Source of the DNA: Hybos culiciformis
Lineage: Eukaryota; Arthropoda; Insecta; Diptera; Hybotidae
Direction: 5' to 3'
NCBI GenBank assembly: GCA_964007475.1
Contig: OZ023274.1
Coordinates: 50,549,678 to 50,613,677 of the forward strand
Length of the DNA stretch: 64,000 bases
The notes beneath the pieces were generated by a model that did not search any database, was not told the origin of the DNA, and saw nothing but the letters and a program-made list of their open reading frames with translations. Made by a program: the position numbers and the translations under genes. Within the stretch, counting starts at the first letter, position 1; each line of letters starts with the position of its first letter. Shown one piece after another: positions 52,824 through 64,000 of the stretch.

Positions 52824-54926
52824 CTACTGATATCTTGCAATCTTTGGTAGTGGTGCAAAACTGTATTTTAAATTGGAAGCAGCGGGTAGTGACTTTTGAG
52901 CAGATCTAAAAAAAAAGTGATATAATTAATGATTTATCAATAAGTGTACTTTTTCTTGTATAAAATTTTTCGGTTTCTCAAGGATGGAACTTTTTCGATA
53001 TATCCTAAGTATTTAAATATTTTAATCATGTTAAATTTACAATGACGCTATTCTACATTATGGATAATCTAAAATATACGCTTAAATGATTATTTGGCAT
53101 AATCATGTTTGTATGTGACGAAGTCATTTTGATATAAATTTCCAGATACTGAAATCAAAAACTTTTGCTGACCAAAAAGTTAAAAACCTCAAAAATTCTT
53201 ACCTCCAGAACAATGAACTTCCTCGTTTTAATTCATTTCTTGCCTGCAAATCATTCCAACAATCAATCCAATTCTTATATTCTGGCATAATAGGTGGTTT
53301 TCCGGCCATTAGACTGCAAATAAATAAATATTTCTGTATCAATTTAAATTGCTTTAAATTTCTTAAATTTATAACAACTTTAATATAAAAAATTCATTCT
53401 TGATTTATTCAAACATTGGTAATACTGGAGTATAATATTACTAACAATATATGAACTCCAAATTGATTTGAACTGTAAAATGAATCATAGGAGCAACGGA
53501 CGGTTATCCGTTTGATTTATTATTTTATCACAATATTATGTATAAAGTATAATTGTCTTACCCAGATCCTGATACACTGATACATGTGGATACTACTTGT
53601 AATGGATAAAGTAGACTAGTGTAAACATACTGAAAATTCAAGTAAATTAAGAATTTTACTAAAATCATATTCTTTTGTTTTTGTTATAAGACTAGTACGC
53701 ACATCGAAATTTATCACGGTGTAAATATCACATAAATTGCCTTTGTTAAATTGGACATTCCCAAACTATTATCAAAAATTTTAATTCATTATTTTTTTTT
53801 ATTATTCTTATTTTGAAATTAATGACAATCTAATTTAAAAAAAAAAAACAAAATTTTAAATTTAATACTTTCAAAATATAAAATCAATTGTTAATGGCCT
53901 TGTTAAATTTTGATAGAAAAAAATGTAGTTCGGGCAAAGTACGGCAAAAAATATATAAATTCAACGCGCATACTAGGCTTTAAGTGTATCAAATCAAATC
54001 AATTAAATTTTCACTTACTTGGGTAAAACTTGCACTATATTGTCTTCCATCTTTATCTCGTATGAGGTATTTATTTAAAAGGTACACAGTGGAACTTGTT
54101 AAAACAACACAAGCTAAATCACATAAAAGTTTTGGTACAAGGCCAGAAAAAAAACCACAAATTCCTTCATTTCTATAAATTTCACACAATGAACCAATAA
54201 TGCCCCTAAAATAATAATCATTTGAAATCAGTCGAAAAATTGTGCAAAATTATTGGTTTGCAGTAAATAATTAGGTATAATTTATGAAGCTTATAAAACT
54301 TAAGACATGAAATAAACAATTTTTTCACACCGGTATTGAGCTTCTCTTCCAATAAATTGTGCCATCATCCTAACTGTAATAACATGAAATGGTTGCGTAA
54401 TGATGACTGTAGAAGCATGTAAAACTAAATCTCGTTTCAGCACATCCTTGAATCGAACAAAAATCTCCTCTTCGGACATATCGCATTCATCTTTGGACTC
54501 GTCCACAACTGTTGCAATTCCCAATTTGTCAGCTATTTTTTCACTACACACTGCGCCAAAAATAGATCCAACCAGCTTTGGTGTCAGGCCACGGTACATA
54601 CCAAAAAATCCATCAATTTGACGAATATGTCCAGCTAAAAAAAAAAATTATTCATCTCAGAGGGTAGACAAACAAAATTTTTTTTCACTCCACAACAATT
54701 TACCGTATTGAAAAATATTTGGCAAAATCATAATTTTTCGACCAAATAAACTTCGACCTGGACGTGGAGCTATCGGTTCGTAACCCAATTGAATCAATAC
54801 TTTTGAATACTCAAGAGGATGAAGCATAGCGGAAACACCAAGCCTTAAGCCAAATCGAGTCCATTCTTTTATTTGGGTTTCTTGATCTGTCGTTGCAGAT
54901 GATGAATCGTTTTCGAATGGATCCAT
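52824..54926 (-). CDS. MTCH2: Mitochondrial carrier homolog 2 (MTCH2-type), six exons
   Basis: Exons (genomic): 54704-54926, 54331-54634, 54019-54205, 53562-53629, 53203-53313 and 52824-52905; total 975 nt, 324 residues with stop TAG. MTCH2 is a modified SLC25-fold protein of the mitochondrial outer membrane that acts as an insertase for tail-anchored proteins and as a tBID docking site. Family marks: the first carrier repeat (RFGLRLGVSAMLHPLEYSKVLIQLGYEP), GFFGMYRGLTPKLVGS, an acidic inter-repeat loop, a second repeat (HASTVIITQPFHVITVRMMAQFIG), a third-repeat remnant (GIIGSLCEIYRNEGICGFFSGLVPKLL) and the C-terminal KNWIDCWNDL...RGSSLFWR. It is divergent to TRAPPC8, with 695 bp between the start codons. 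Length and structure look intact. Confidence 0.9.
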
Positions 54927-55621
54927 TTTGTATTTGTTTTAAAAGTTGGTAAATTGAAAAAAAAAAAAATAATTTTAATAAATTGAATTGAAATTTGAAA
55001 ATTATAAGAAATCCGGCAAATTTTGTTTTCCAATTTGCTGCTGTCAGTTTACTTAATAAAAATGTCTAATAATTAGAAAGCCGACGACCGAAATAGAGTG
55101 AGTGAAGTTGAAGATTTTCGATTCACGGCTAATGATAGCTTCTTTACAACGCGTTCATAATTATTTATAATTTAGATATTTCATCTACACTCATTCAGTC
55201 TGATTAAAATTTTCAATTAACAAGGTTTAAAGTATTTTGTGGGGAGGTTACAGGCGATGACCAAACTCCCAAATCTAGGAAAATTTTTTCAGGAAACCTT
55301 CCGTTTCGGTAATAGAGCCTCCTAAAGTTTTCATTTCTCCTAAAATGGCAACTATTGCTACAGTACTTAATTTGATTATTAGGTGGATGTTGATACATGT
55401 TAATATTATATGATGAGCTTTCTGTCTGACAGTTAATTTGACAGATTAAAAAAATATAATCCAATATAAATTTTTAAACAAAATAAATTGTCGAAAATTA
55501 TCGAAGTTATTGATAAAAATTATAAATCGAAGTGCAAAAACAAAATTTAGTAAATTTTATTTTAGATTAATCTTTCTCATTTATTACTGACAAAAATTGA
55601 TAAGAATAAAAAAATTTAAAA
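54927..55621. promoter_or_regulatory. Shared upstream region of MTCH2 and TRAPPC8
   Basis: 695 bp between the two divergent ATGs. It is less AT-biased than most of the window near 55070-55400. The minus-strand frame at 55213-55464 shows no domain and is taken as chance. A bidirectional promoter is likely from geometry; no specific factor site is claimed. Confidence 0.45.
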
Positions 55622-58600
55622 ATGATCCACTTAGCTGGATTGAACAATACTCGGGAGATAATTCAAGCTGTCTTTTCACCATTAGTGGGAGTTATTACAA
55701 GCCCACTGGCAGACGAATTATGTTACAAAAATAATTTAACATTTGTTGAAATCCTTCAACCATTTTCGAAATTAGGAAATGATGGTAAAATTTAAAATTA
55801 TAATTTCCAAAATAAACCTAGGTAGGTACTTAGTTTGTTTTAACCTTTTTTTTTGTTGTTTTTTTACAAATCTTAGCTCATTTTCGAGACACATCAGGTA
55901 CTAGTGTTTCAATTAAGGGATTGCGTTTGAATATTTGTGATATTAATTGGAGGCCACCACAAATGATATTAGCAAAGAAAATGTTAAATGAAGCTGTCAG
56001 TAATGCCAATCAAGATAATACTAAAATTATAAATATTAATGGTAAAGTATTTAACTATATTTTTTTCTTAATTAACGAAAAATAATGTCAATAATTTGCT
56101 GAAGTAAAGTAATGAATTTTAAATTTTTTTTTTTAGGTTTATTTAATCTTGATATTCCATTGAATGAACCCTGGTTTGAAAACTGGCGTGAAACTTTCTT
56201 AACTGTTCAATTTCCTGCTGATCATGAATTTACGAGACATTTTTTAAGTTGTCTTATAGTGTTAGACAGTTCTGATCCAAATATTTTAGATACGGCAAAT
56301 CAATTAACTAAAAAAGTTCAAATGATGCAAAATGTAACACCACAAAAATTACCTAAATGGTTTCAACCAAACGATGTATTAAATTGCTATGTTTTATTAC
56401 ACGATGGTTCTCAGGGTGATATTTCAAAGTGAGAATTCTAATAATACATTTTTTTTTATTATCTTTAAATTATTCCATTTCGCAGAGCTCAACAATGTTA
56501 TGAATTGTTGAAATCCAGTTTTGGCGAAAATAAATGCTTTTTACTTAAAATTAATTCAGCTAATGAACAATCGTCAGATGTGATAATAGATTTTTGGAAA
56601 CCATTTATAAAAAGGCAGCCTAAATCTGTAAATAGTTATTGTAATAATTTTATTTTAGTTATAAATTAGTTCATTCAGAGAAATTTTAAGTCTCAATTTC
56701 TATTATAAATATTTTTATTTAATTTTAGGATATTCAATTAGATCAAACTGGAAGTGCACCAAAAACACCTCAGGATTCATCTGTTTCGGTGATGCCATCA
56801 TTAAATGCAGAATCTACAATTGATATATCGGAAACATTTATTCATCCACTGAGCCCAGTTCAAGAGCAAGCTACGGAAGCCATAGTGCGTTAACTTTTGA
56901 AATATTTACCTAGTAAAATATATTCTATAAAATCCATTTTGTATGCTTTTAGCACTCTAAATTTTCAAACAGTAGTGAAAGTATTAATTCTCAAACTTTG
57001 AATCCGAATGTTTGGGCGCAGGAAATTGATATCGATGCTCCACACGGAATTTTTTTGGATCCATCAGATATAGAGAATTTGAAACATTTTGTACAAGATT
57101 TTGCAGTTCGAGCATTAATACCATATGTCGAAAAACTTGTCGGAATTCTTAATGAAACTGTAAATATTATTCAATAGTTACTATAATGATAATAATAATA
57201 ATTATATTATTTATAAATATGTTGTGTTTAAGGGTTTTTATTGCACATACTATAGCTTTTTGTTTTTTTTTAGATAACTAACAAAAAAGGTGTGAGTAAA
57301 TCTTTACTAAGTGCAACCAAAAGATTATTTGCTACAAGTAAACCAATGGCAGGAAGTGGTACTCAAAACGCTGTGATGTAAGCAAGCTATTAGATTCTAA
57401 ATTATATTGATTTGATTATTTTTTTAATTAATTTTTAATTCCAAATTATTTTTTTTAAATTAGTTATACAAATGAATCATGTGAACTTCAAACAAGAAAA
57501 TTAGGCGATTTATATTTTATGTTTGGCCATTACAATTTAGCTTTTCAGGTAAGGGAAATTTAAATAATAAGTTTTAGGATTATTTAAATTTACAAAAAAA
57601 AATAGGCTTATCATCAAGCGAAAAGGGATTTCAATGCTGACTCAGCTTGGCAGTATTTCGCTGGAGCATTAGAAATGGCAGCATTATCGGCTGTTATGCT
57701 AGGCACATCTAATCGAAAAACATTTGACTACATGGAAACTGCAATTGAAACATATCTTACATCGTGCAAGTATGTTGAAACTATTTTATAGGGAATGTTT
57801 TTTGATAAAGTCGTATTTTTGTAATATTATGTAGATTACAACAATTTGCCACGAGAGCAACTTTATTGAGTGTGGAATGTCTAAAATATTCTCGTTTATA
57901 CGGCGAGGCTGCAAAGCAATTAATTCGAATGACTACCGAGGAATCAGATTTAAGATCGGCATTATTGTTAGAACAAGCCTCTTATTGCTTCTTGGCTTCG
58001 ATGCCAGCAATGTTCAGAAAATATTCTTTCCACATAGTTTTAGCTGGTAATCGATATTCCAGATGTGGTCAAAGAAAACACGCTTTTCGCTGTTATAAAC
58101 AATCTTATCAAGTGTTCGAAGGTCGAAATTGGAGTCTAGCTGAAGATCATATTCAATATACAATTGGAAAACAAGCTGTTACATTGAAAAAATTAGATGT
58201 TGCAAGTAAATCGTTGGCCCATCTTTTAAGGCCAACAAGCCTTCAGAATGTTGTACAACAGGCAGCATTTTTACGAGAATATATAGCAACTCAAAGAGTA
58301 AGTAAAGTTATGCAACTGAAGTCTATTTAATCCCTATGAATAAGAACACAATAAATATTTTTTGTTTTAGGAGCTAATAAATCAAAATCCACAAATTGAT
58401 CTTCTAGAAATCGCTTTACCCAAAGTGATTCAGTCATCTATTAAAATTTTGGTTACTTCTCATCCGCCAGTCGCTAATCCAATGTTTATTCCTGCCACAA
58501 ACATAGATATTAAGGTGGGTTGAAAAAAAATAAATCAGTAGATTATGTCAAACTTTTATAGTATTTCTTGTATGACAATATTATGGGTTGAGGTTGGTTG

Positions 58601-61015
58601 TAGAAACTTAAAAATGTATGAAAGCTCTTTAAATCCAAAGGAGTAAAATGAACTCAATCTCCATTTACGAGGAATTGTTCTACTAATTTTTTTGTTTAAG
58701 ATTTTAAAATGCAATATTTATAGCTATTAAAAAAAGAACTAGTTTAATTCAATAATAATAAATTTATATTATAGGTTGATCTTAAAAATTTTTATTTTTT
58801 TAGTCAAATCTAAAATCTGAGCATATTTGGCAAAGATTAGAAGAGATGGTTGCAACTACCGCGTCAACAAAATTAATGGTATTCAAACCCACCAAAGCAT
58901 TGTTTACAACCGAAAACCTTACAACAGATTTTCCCTTAAGTGTTCACGGAGATCCAATTGAACTATCAGTTTCACTATCGAATACGATTAAACCGAGTAT
59001 TTCGTTCACAAATATAAACCTGTTATGGGAATTCATCTCTGATACGGGAGAAGAATTCTCAAACAGGGTTATTTTTCAACAACAGAAATCTTCTGAATTC
59101 ATTCAAGATGATGAATCGAAATCATCTCTGGTCGTAGTAACGAATGACCAAGAATTAATTTTAAATGAGAATGAACAAAAAACTATTAAATTTAAATTAT
59201 TACCAAAATTAATTGGAAATTTACGCATTCTTGGTATTATTGGGAAAGTTTGTTCGACGAATGAAGTTAACGGTGAAAATTTAATGGGCTGCATTTATTT
59301 TGAACCACAACCAATTAAAACTATTGAAAAAATTCCTTCAGCTGCAGATCGTACTGTACAATATGACAATAAATTGAATATAAAAATATTGCCCCAAACA
59401 TCTTCATTGTTAGTCAGTTTTTCAAAAATTCCAAATGACATCCTAACAGGTGAAATAATTCCGATACAAATTAGTTTGAAAAATTCTGGATCGAACGAAA
59501 TAAATAATATATATTTGTGCAGTGAAAATCCCCGATGGATAACCAATTTAGATGAAAACACCGAATTACCATTATCAATTTTACGAGGTAGTTAGAATTT
59601 AGAATTAAATGTTCTGTAAATTATCTAATTAGTTTCTTCAATATTTGACGGTACTGTTAAATGATAATTATTTTTTGTTAACAGATTTTAAGGACCTCAC
59701 TAACGAAGCTCTGAGCAAAGATAAAGAAATGAAAAAACAGCATGTCTTTAAATTCAAAAATGGTGATGAAGAACTTGTTCTTAAACCTCAAGAAACTAAA
59801 ACCTTCCAAATATGGATTCAAGCTCCCTATGATAAAGGTTTATTTAAATTTAGACTCTTGATTTATTATGAAATGCCACGAAATTATACGAGTATTAAGT
59901 GCGTTAAAATGTTATAAATTTAAATAGTTATAACGTTTATTATTTTTTAACAGATACCGCCTAGTTCGTCATGAATGGGATTTCAACGTTATTGAATCCC
60001 TTACTGCTGAATGTAGTTGTGTAATAAGCAATTATATGACAAATGACTTAGGACTGGATTGTGAATTGAAAAATATTTCCACAGAACAAGAATGTGGATT
60101 GACAACAGAAATTTATGTGGATTCCGTTAATTTATACTGTTCTAAGTACAAATTAAGTAAAGAAGCAATTATTTGTAAGCAAAAGTATTTATTTTATACG
60201 AATATTTGATATAATATAATCTTTTAATATTTAATCTCTCAACATTTAAAAATTATGTTATATTAAATACGAATCTTTAGATACTATAGTTTTATAATTT
60301 TTTAGACACTAATAAAATGGAATTGGTGGATGGAGATTTAAAAGGTAATATTTTGTATAAAACGTGAAACAAAATTATTTATGTAAAAATTTCTAAAATA
60401 TATTACAGACATACGTATTTTTTTTTTTTTTTAATAGGAAAATGTTTAAAATCATTAAAATCAGTTAATTTCCGAGCAAAGCTTTCATCAAATGATGCAA
60501 TTACTGAGAAAAATGCCACACAACTCAATTACATCAAAAATCGTATTTCATCTATTCAGATAGAACCACTTGAGCATGTAAAGAATACACCTCAAAATGA
60601 GTATCTCTACAGTTTTTTAATGAAAAATGAAACAAAATTTTTAAACGTTTTTAATCCGAATTCAAGTACCGAAGAATTTAATAACATGATATCAGTTCAT
60701 GATTCACATATGACAATTTCTATAAATTGGTCAGCAAACATAAGTAGTGCAATAATGGATCAGCGAATTGCGAACGGGCAGCATTTTATTCAATTACGAC
60801 ATCTTCATGTACCAGTTTCATGTCCTGAGAAGATTCGTAATAAATTATTGATTTTGGGCAGTGATCAATCTCAATATCATAAAATTTTTGAATTTAAAAG
60901 TGAAGGTTTACAAAATTTGGACCAAGAAGATGAATATGAACCAAATAATTGTTATATTGGCAAAAGATGTTTATTAGAAGATGAATCGTTGGGAAAAACA
61001 GTTACATGCATGTAA
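55622..61015 (+). CDS. TRAPPC8: TRAPP complex subunit 8, sixteen exons
   Basis: Exons by eye: 55622-55784, 55877-56041, 56137-56428, 56486-56627, 56729-56884, 56953-57159, 57274-57377, 57464-57548, 57606-57769, 57835-58297, 58371-58514, 58804-59587, 59685-59898, 59954-60174, 60306-60344 and 60438-61015. Phases are consistent and give 1306 residues, close to metazoan TRAPPC8. TRAPPC8 is a subunit of TRAPPIII, the Rab1 exchange-factor complex acting in ER-Golgi traffic and autophagy. Supporting blocks: an N-terminal NLTFVEILQPFSKL; PWFENWRETFL...DHEFTRHFLSCL; KWFQPNDVLNCYVLLHD; the helical solenoid around QTRKLGDLYFMFGHYNLAFQAYHQAKRDF; and beta-rich C-terminal domains with PLSVHGDPIELSVSLSN. 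Exon 15 is a 39-nt micro-exon. All introns are short. No breaks were found. Confidence 0.92.
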
Positions 61016-61243
61016 AAAAAACAACACCTGGGGAAAATTAATTTATACTGTTTACATTTAAGAAAAATATAGTTTAAAATTATTATATAATTTTTATTTA
61101 AAACATTATCAGCCGTATCAGAAGTAATTGTGGGAAATATTTTTTAAGCGGCCCATACATTTATGATTGTTTCAATATAGTTATTAAAATTATTATTATT
61201 ATAAATTATATTGACTAGACATTAAAATTTATTACGTACGAAA

Positions 61244-62084
61244 TTATGAGCGTTTTTTAAGAAAAACTTTTGCTGTCTGATACAGAACTCTAGAACAAGA
61301 ATAAATATGACCAAATGATGCACCCAAAAGTGCTCCAATAATATTCGGAATTGGATATCTTTGCCATTCAGCGTCCCAATCAAGGGGTGCTACAACTGAA
61401 GCAGACCTATAATAAGGATATGAATTTTATTTTTGTAACTAAATAAGAGTATAAAATATAATCTTCATACCATGCCCCAAGAATAGTTCCAATCAATTGA
61501 TTTTTATTTAAATGTAGAACAGTTTCTTCTGCTTTCGTTATATCAGCTTTTTCACAAAAACAAGCCTGCAGTGCACCACTAACACCAATCAATAAAACAG
61601 TTGGTGTTACAGTCAATAAAGTTAATATTGAAGCCAAAAGAAATGATTGATCATAATCCCATAGTGGTGCACCTAAAATAATACATGTAAATGCATACAA
61701 TATGCTACAAATTAATTGAAATATCAATCCAATTGTGATTTCTTTAAATGACATTCCAAATCTTTTATTAGATTTATGTTTATTATATTTCATTTGTCCA
61801 GTTTCCAGAGTTAAATCTTTTTCTTGACGTTTAGCTAAAATTAAATTCATTATGCAGCCTGAAAAAGTTATAAATTAAAATTTCTTCTTTATTTCATAAT
61901 GTATTTATTTTTTTTTAAACTTACCGCCCAAAATGATAAAATTCAATTCCCATAATTTACCGATTTTCGACCAGTTAGTTATGTTTTGCAAGTAAATCAT
62001 TATAACTAAAATAGTGGCCAAACTGATTGACACATGAAGCAATTGATGTTTAACTTTTTCTTGATCAAATTTTTGTGGTGTCAT
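61244..62084 (-). CDS. PIGF: GPI biosynthesis protein PIG-F, three exons
   Basis: Exons (genomic): 61925-62084, 61471-61858 and 61244-61406; total 711 nt, 236 residues, close to the usual 220 or so. PIG-F is a multi-pass ER membrane protein that partners PIG-O and PIG-G in ethanolamine-phosphate transfer to GPI precursors. Family marks are GAPLWDYDQSFLLASILTLLTVTP, LIGTILGAW followed across the second intron by SASVVAPLDWDAEWQRYPIPN, and IIGALLGASFGH. Six or so hydrophobic helices are visible. The start chosen is the first ATG, MTPQKFDQEK, before the first helix. The gene is convergent with TRAPPC8, with 228 bp between their stops. Confidence 0.9.
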
Positions 62085-63025
62085 TTTTTTTTTTTTTAAT
62101 TTAAAAATTTTTTTTTTTTTATTTTCTGTTATTTATTTTTTTGGCTATGTTTTAAAATTTAAAATAGGTAAATTTTTTTTTTATTTAAAAAACAATAAGG
62201 TGAAATTTTTTCTTTTTGACATTTCTTGATAATTTTGATTTCTTGAATAATTATTTATTATTAATTATTTTTGCTCTTTTTGTTTACTTTTTTAATAATA
62301 CAAAGAGGTACGTACGCCTAAAAAAAAAAGAAGTAATTAATCGCAACTTGCGCGAAAAAACTAAACATTGAGCTTAATATAAAAAATGTTAAGCGAATAA
62401 TTTTATTATTATGAAAAGAGATAAAAACAATTCAATATTTGTATGTTAATTGTTTAAAAAAAATTTAAATTAATTAAAAAAAATTATTTCTTTATAAATA
62501 AAAGAATTCTTTAAAAGCAGTTCAGTCAATCGAGCTGAAGCCTACATAAGTCGATCGGCTCGTTTTATGTATTATGGCTGATTATGGCAGACAAACCGGC
62601 CGGGACTCCAGCCGGGAAAAAAATTCCCGGCCGTGAAGGTTAGTTTGGTTTAAATTCACAAAAGTTATGGCGAAGAAGCCATTCATTTTAAGTAACTTCA
62701 TATTGCAGCCGTCTCCCGTTAGGTGAAAAATCTATTTCTGCATAAAATACAAAATTTCCGGCCGTTTCCGGACAGGGATTCACGGCCAGGAAATGGCCTT
62801 AAAATTTTTTCCGCCGGCTGTGCGACATTCCCTTAATATTTCTAAAAAAAAATGCATCCAACATGCGAATGTCAAAAACTACAACAAAACAAAAAATTGT
62901 AATTTTTATAATTTATAATTAATTTTTTCTCGCTTGTTTTTTCTATAATTTAATTTTAATTGTATAAAAAAAATTAATTAAATTTTGAAAGTTTGAAAAA
63001 AAAAAAATAAATAAATAAATAAAAT
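62085..63025. other. Spacer between PIG-F and ZAD gene
   Basis: Divergent upstream region of PIG-F (-) and the ZAD gene (+). A GC-richer patch at 62525-62830 has repeated GGCCG(G/T) words (CCGGCCGGGACTCC, CCCGGCCGTGAAGG, TTCCGGCCGTTTCC, CACGGCCAGG). These could be promoter elements or a decayed repeat; no ORF is present. Confidence 0.4.
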
Positions 63026-63104
63026 ATGGAAGCTATTCCTTGTGAGGAAATTTGTCGTTTATGTATCTCTGATCGCAAAACTATTGAGATTTTTTCAGTT
63101 CCAG
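63026..63104 (+). CDS. ZAD-type zinc-finger protein, first exon only
   Basis: A 26-codon exon starting ATG at 63026 and ending at a GT donor (63105). It encodes CEEICRLCISDRKTIEIFS, the first half of a zinc-finger-associated domain (CxxCRLC pattern), an insect-expanded N-terminal dimerisation module of C2H2 transcription factors. The second CxxC pair and the C2H2 fingers must lie in later exons beyond the window; none was found to 64000. Confidence 0.65.
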
Positions 63105-64000
63105 GTTTGTTTTTTTATTTCCGATATCTTATTTTAATATATCACTTCAAGATTTTTTTTAAACAGCAAGCAAGATCTGACTAATAAAAAATAGCATTTT
63201 AAAGCCATAATAAAGAGACATTGGTATTAAAAATTCTTGGCAAAGCGAAATTATTATTAAATGTATTATAGGTATCTCCTAAACCTAACCTAGGTAGGTA
63301 GGTAAGGTAGGTATGCATAGAGTGACATTTTTTTAACTTACCTACCTTATGATTTAGTTTAATTCGCAAGAGGATGATATTACGATTATTATCGGTTCGG
63401 GTTTTATTTTAAAAATTGAATACAACAATTTAGAACTTCTTATTATAAAATCACATCTTCACTAACTTTTTCCCTAACCTTAGGAGGTACGAGGTAGGTA
63501 CTAAAGAACAAACTATGGTAATTCATGTTTAAATGTTTAAATTTTTTTTGTGTATAAATTGAATCGATTTGATTTGTATAAATTTTTTACTAGGTACCTA
63601 CAATTTGTTTCAATTGTTTAAAAACTACCTATAAATGATTTCAAAACATTTGAACTGTAGTTCATGTTGCTTTAAAAACATTTCGTTTAAATACATTAAT
63701 GTTTAAACTCATTGTTTAAAAATCGTAGAAAAATATTTTTATAAAAAACATAAATTACCAATTTTTTGTATAAACGAATATAATGTAGGTATAGGTAGGT
63801 AGGTACTAAGGTTTATGCGCCAAAATAAATGGTGTGCTGGAAAAACATTAACAGGCCTTGGTTTCAATAGTTTTACACAAGAATGTCGGAATAAATCTTA
63901 TGTTTCATTTTTATATAACATTACATAATAACATTTATTGCACGCTATAATTTCTTCAAAAATATTAGTTTTTTCCTCTATCACCTCCTTAAATTTCTCA
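63105..64000. other. Probable first intron of the ZAD gene
   Basis: AT-rich with scattered (TAGG)n microsatellite tracts at 63290-63315, 63345, 63482-63500 and 63786-63810. No further coding exon is recognised before the window ends. Confidence 0.45.

Noticed and set aside
55213..55464. 83-codon minus-strand frame between MTCH2 and TRAPPC8
   Set aside because: No domain, no splice context, and it lies in the likely shared promoter region.

Overview
The window looks like nuclear DNA of an insect: very AT-rich, full of short introns, with ordinary insect genes at the right end (a MINPP1-like phosphatase, MTCH2, TRAPPC8, PIG-F and the first exon of a ZAD-type zinc-finger gene). No species is assigned. 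About four fifths of the window is mobile or repetitive DNA.

Region 1-12.2 kb. Bases 1-6427 are one copy, entered from inside, of a very long LTR read on the plus strand. It ends CATAACA at 6427 and abuts a broken jockey-type LINE (6428-7148, resuming 10993-11314). This LTR copy carries a spliced CCHC zinc-knuckle gene on its antisense strand and a composite insertion with two satellite arrays (about 105 bp and 216 bp units). The LINE is interrupted by a 3.8 kb insertion (7149-10992) that itself holds a P-superfamily-like remnant.

Region 12.2-35.6 kb. A complete, minus-sense Ty3/gypsy-class endogenous retrovirus of 23.4 kb spans 12232-35631, flanked by a 4-bp target duplication TTAT. Its LTRs are about 6.2 kb each (12232-18397 and 29419-35631). 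In sense order it holds: tRNA-Lys primer site, a 31-bp tandem array containing part of that primer site, a leader with four copies of a hairpin motif, gag, a GGGAAAC -1 slippery site, pol (PR-RT-RH-IN), an env-like glycoprotein gene, a fourth ORF of 159 codons, and a tRNA-Lys-like fragment straight after the fourth ORF's stop. Each LTR also holds an intact spliced antisense zinc-knuckle gene, a decayed P-element-type transposase, a structured hairpin shared with the diverged left LTR, and a fossil primer site captured inside U5. This LTR/antisense-gene/tRNA-Lys arrangement is the best candidate in the window for something undescribed.

Region 35.6-50.3 kb. Gene-poor DNA with a CR1/L2-type LINE C-terminus, two tandem noncoding repeat families, three MITEs flanked by TTA duplications (PIF/Harbinger style), a long foldback and a CGTCGG-ended MITE.

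Region 50.3-64 kb. MINPP1-like (+), MTCH2 (-), TRAPPC8 (+), PIG-F (-) and a ZAD zinc-finger exon 1 (+). MTCH2 and TRAPPC8 are divergent with about 0.7 kb between start codons. All exon borders given were placed by eye from GT/AG sites and reading-frame continuity.
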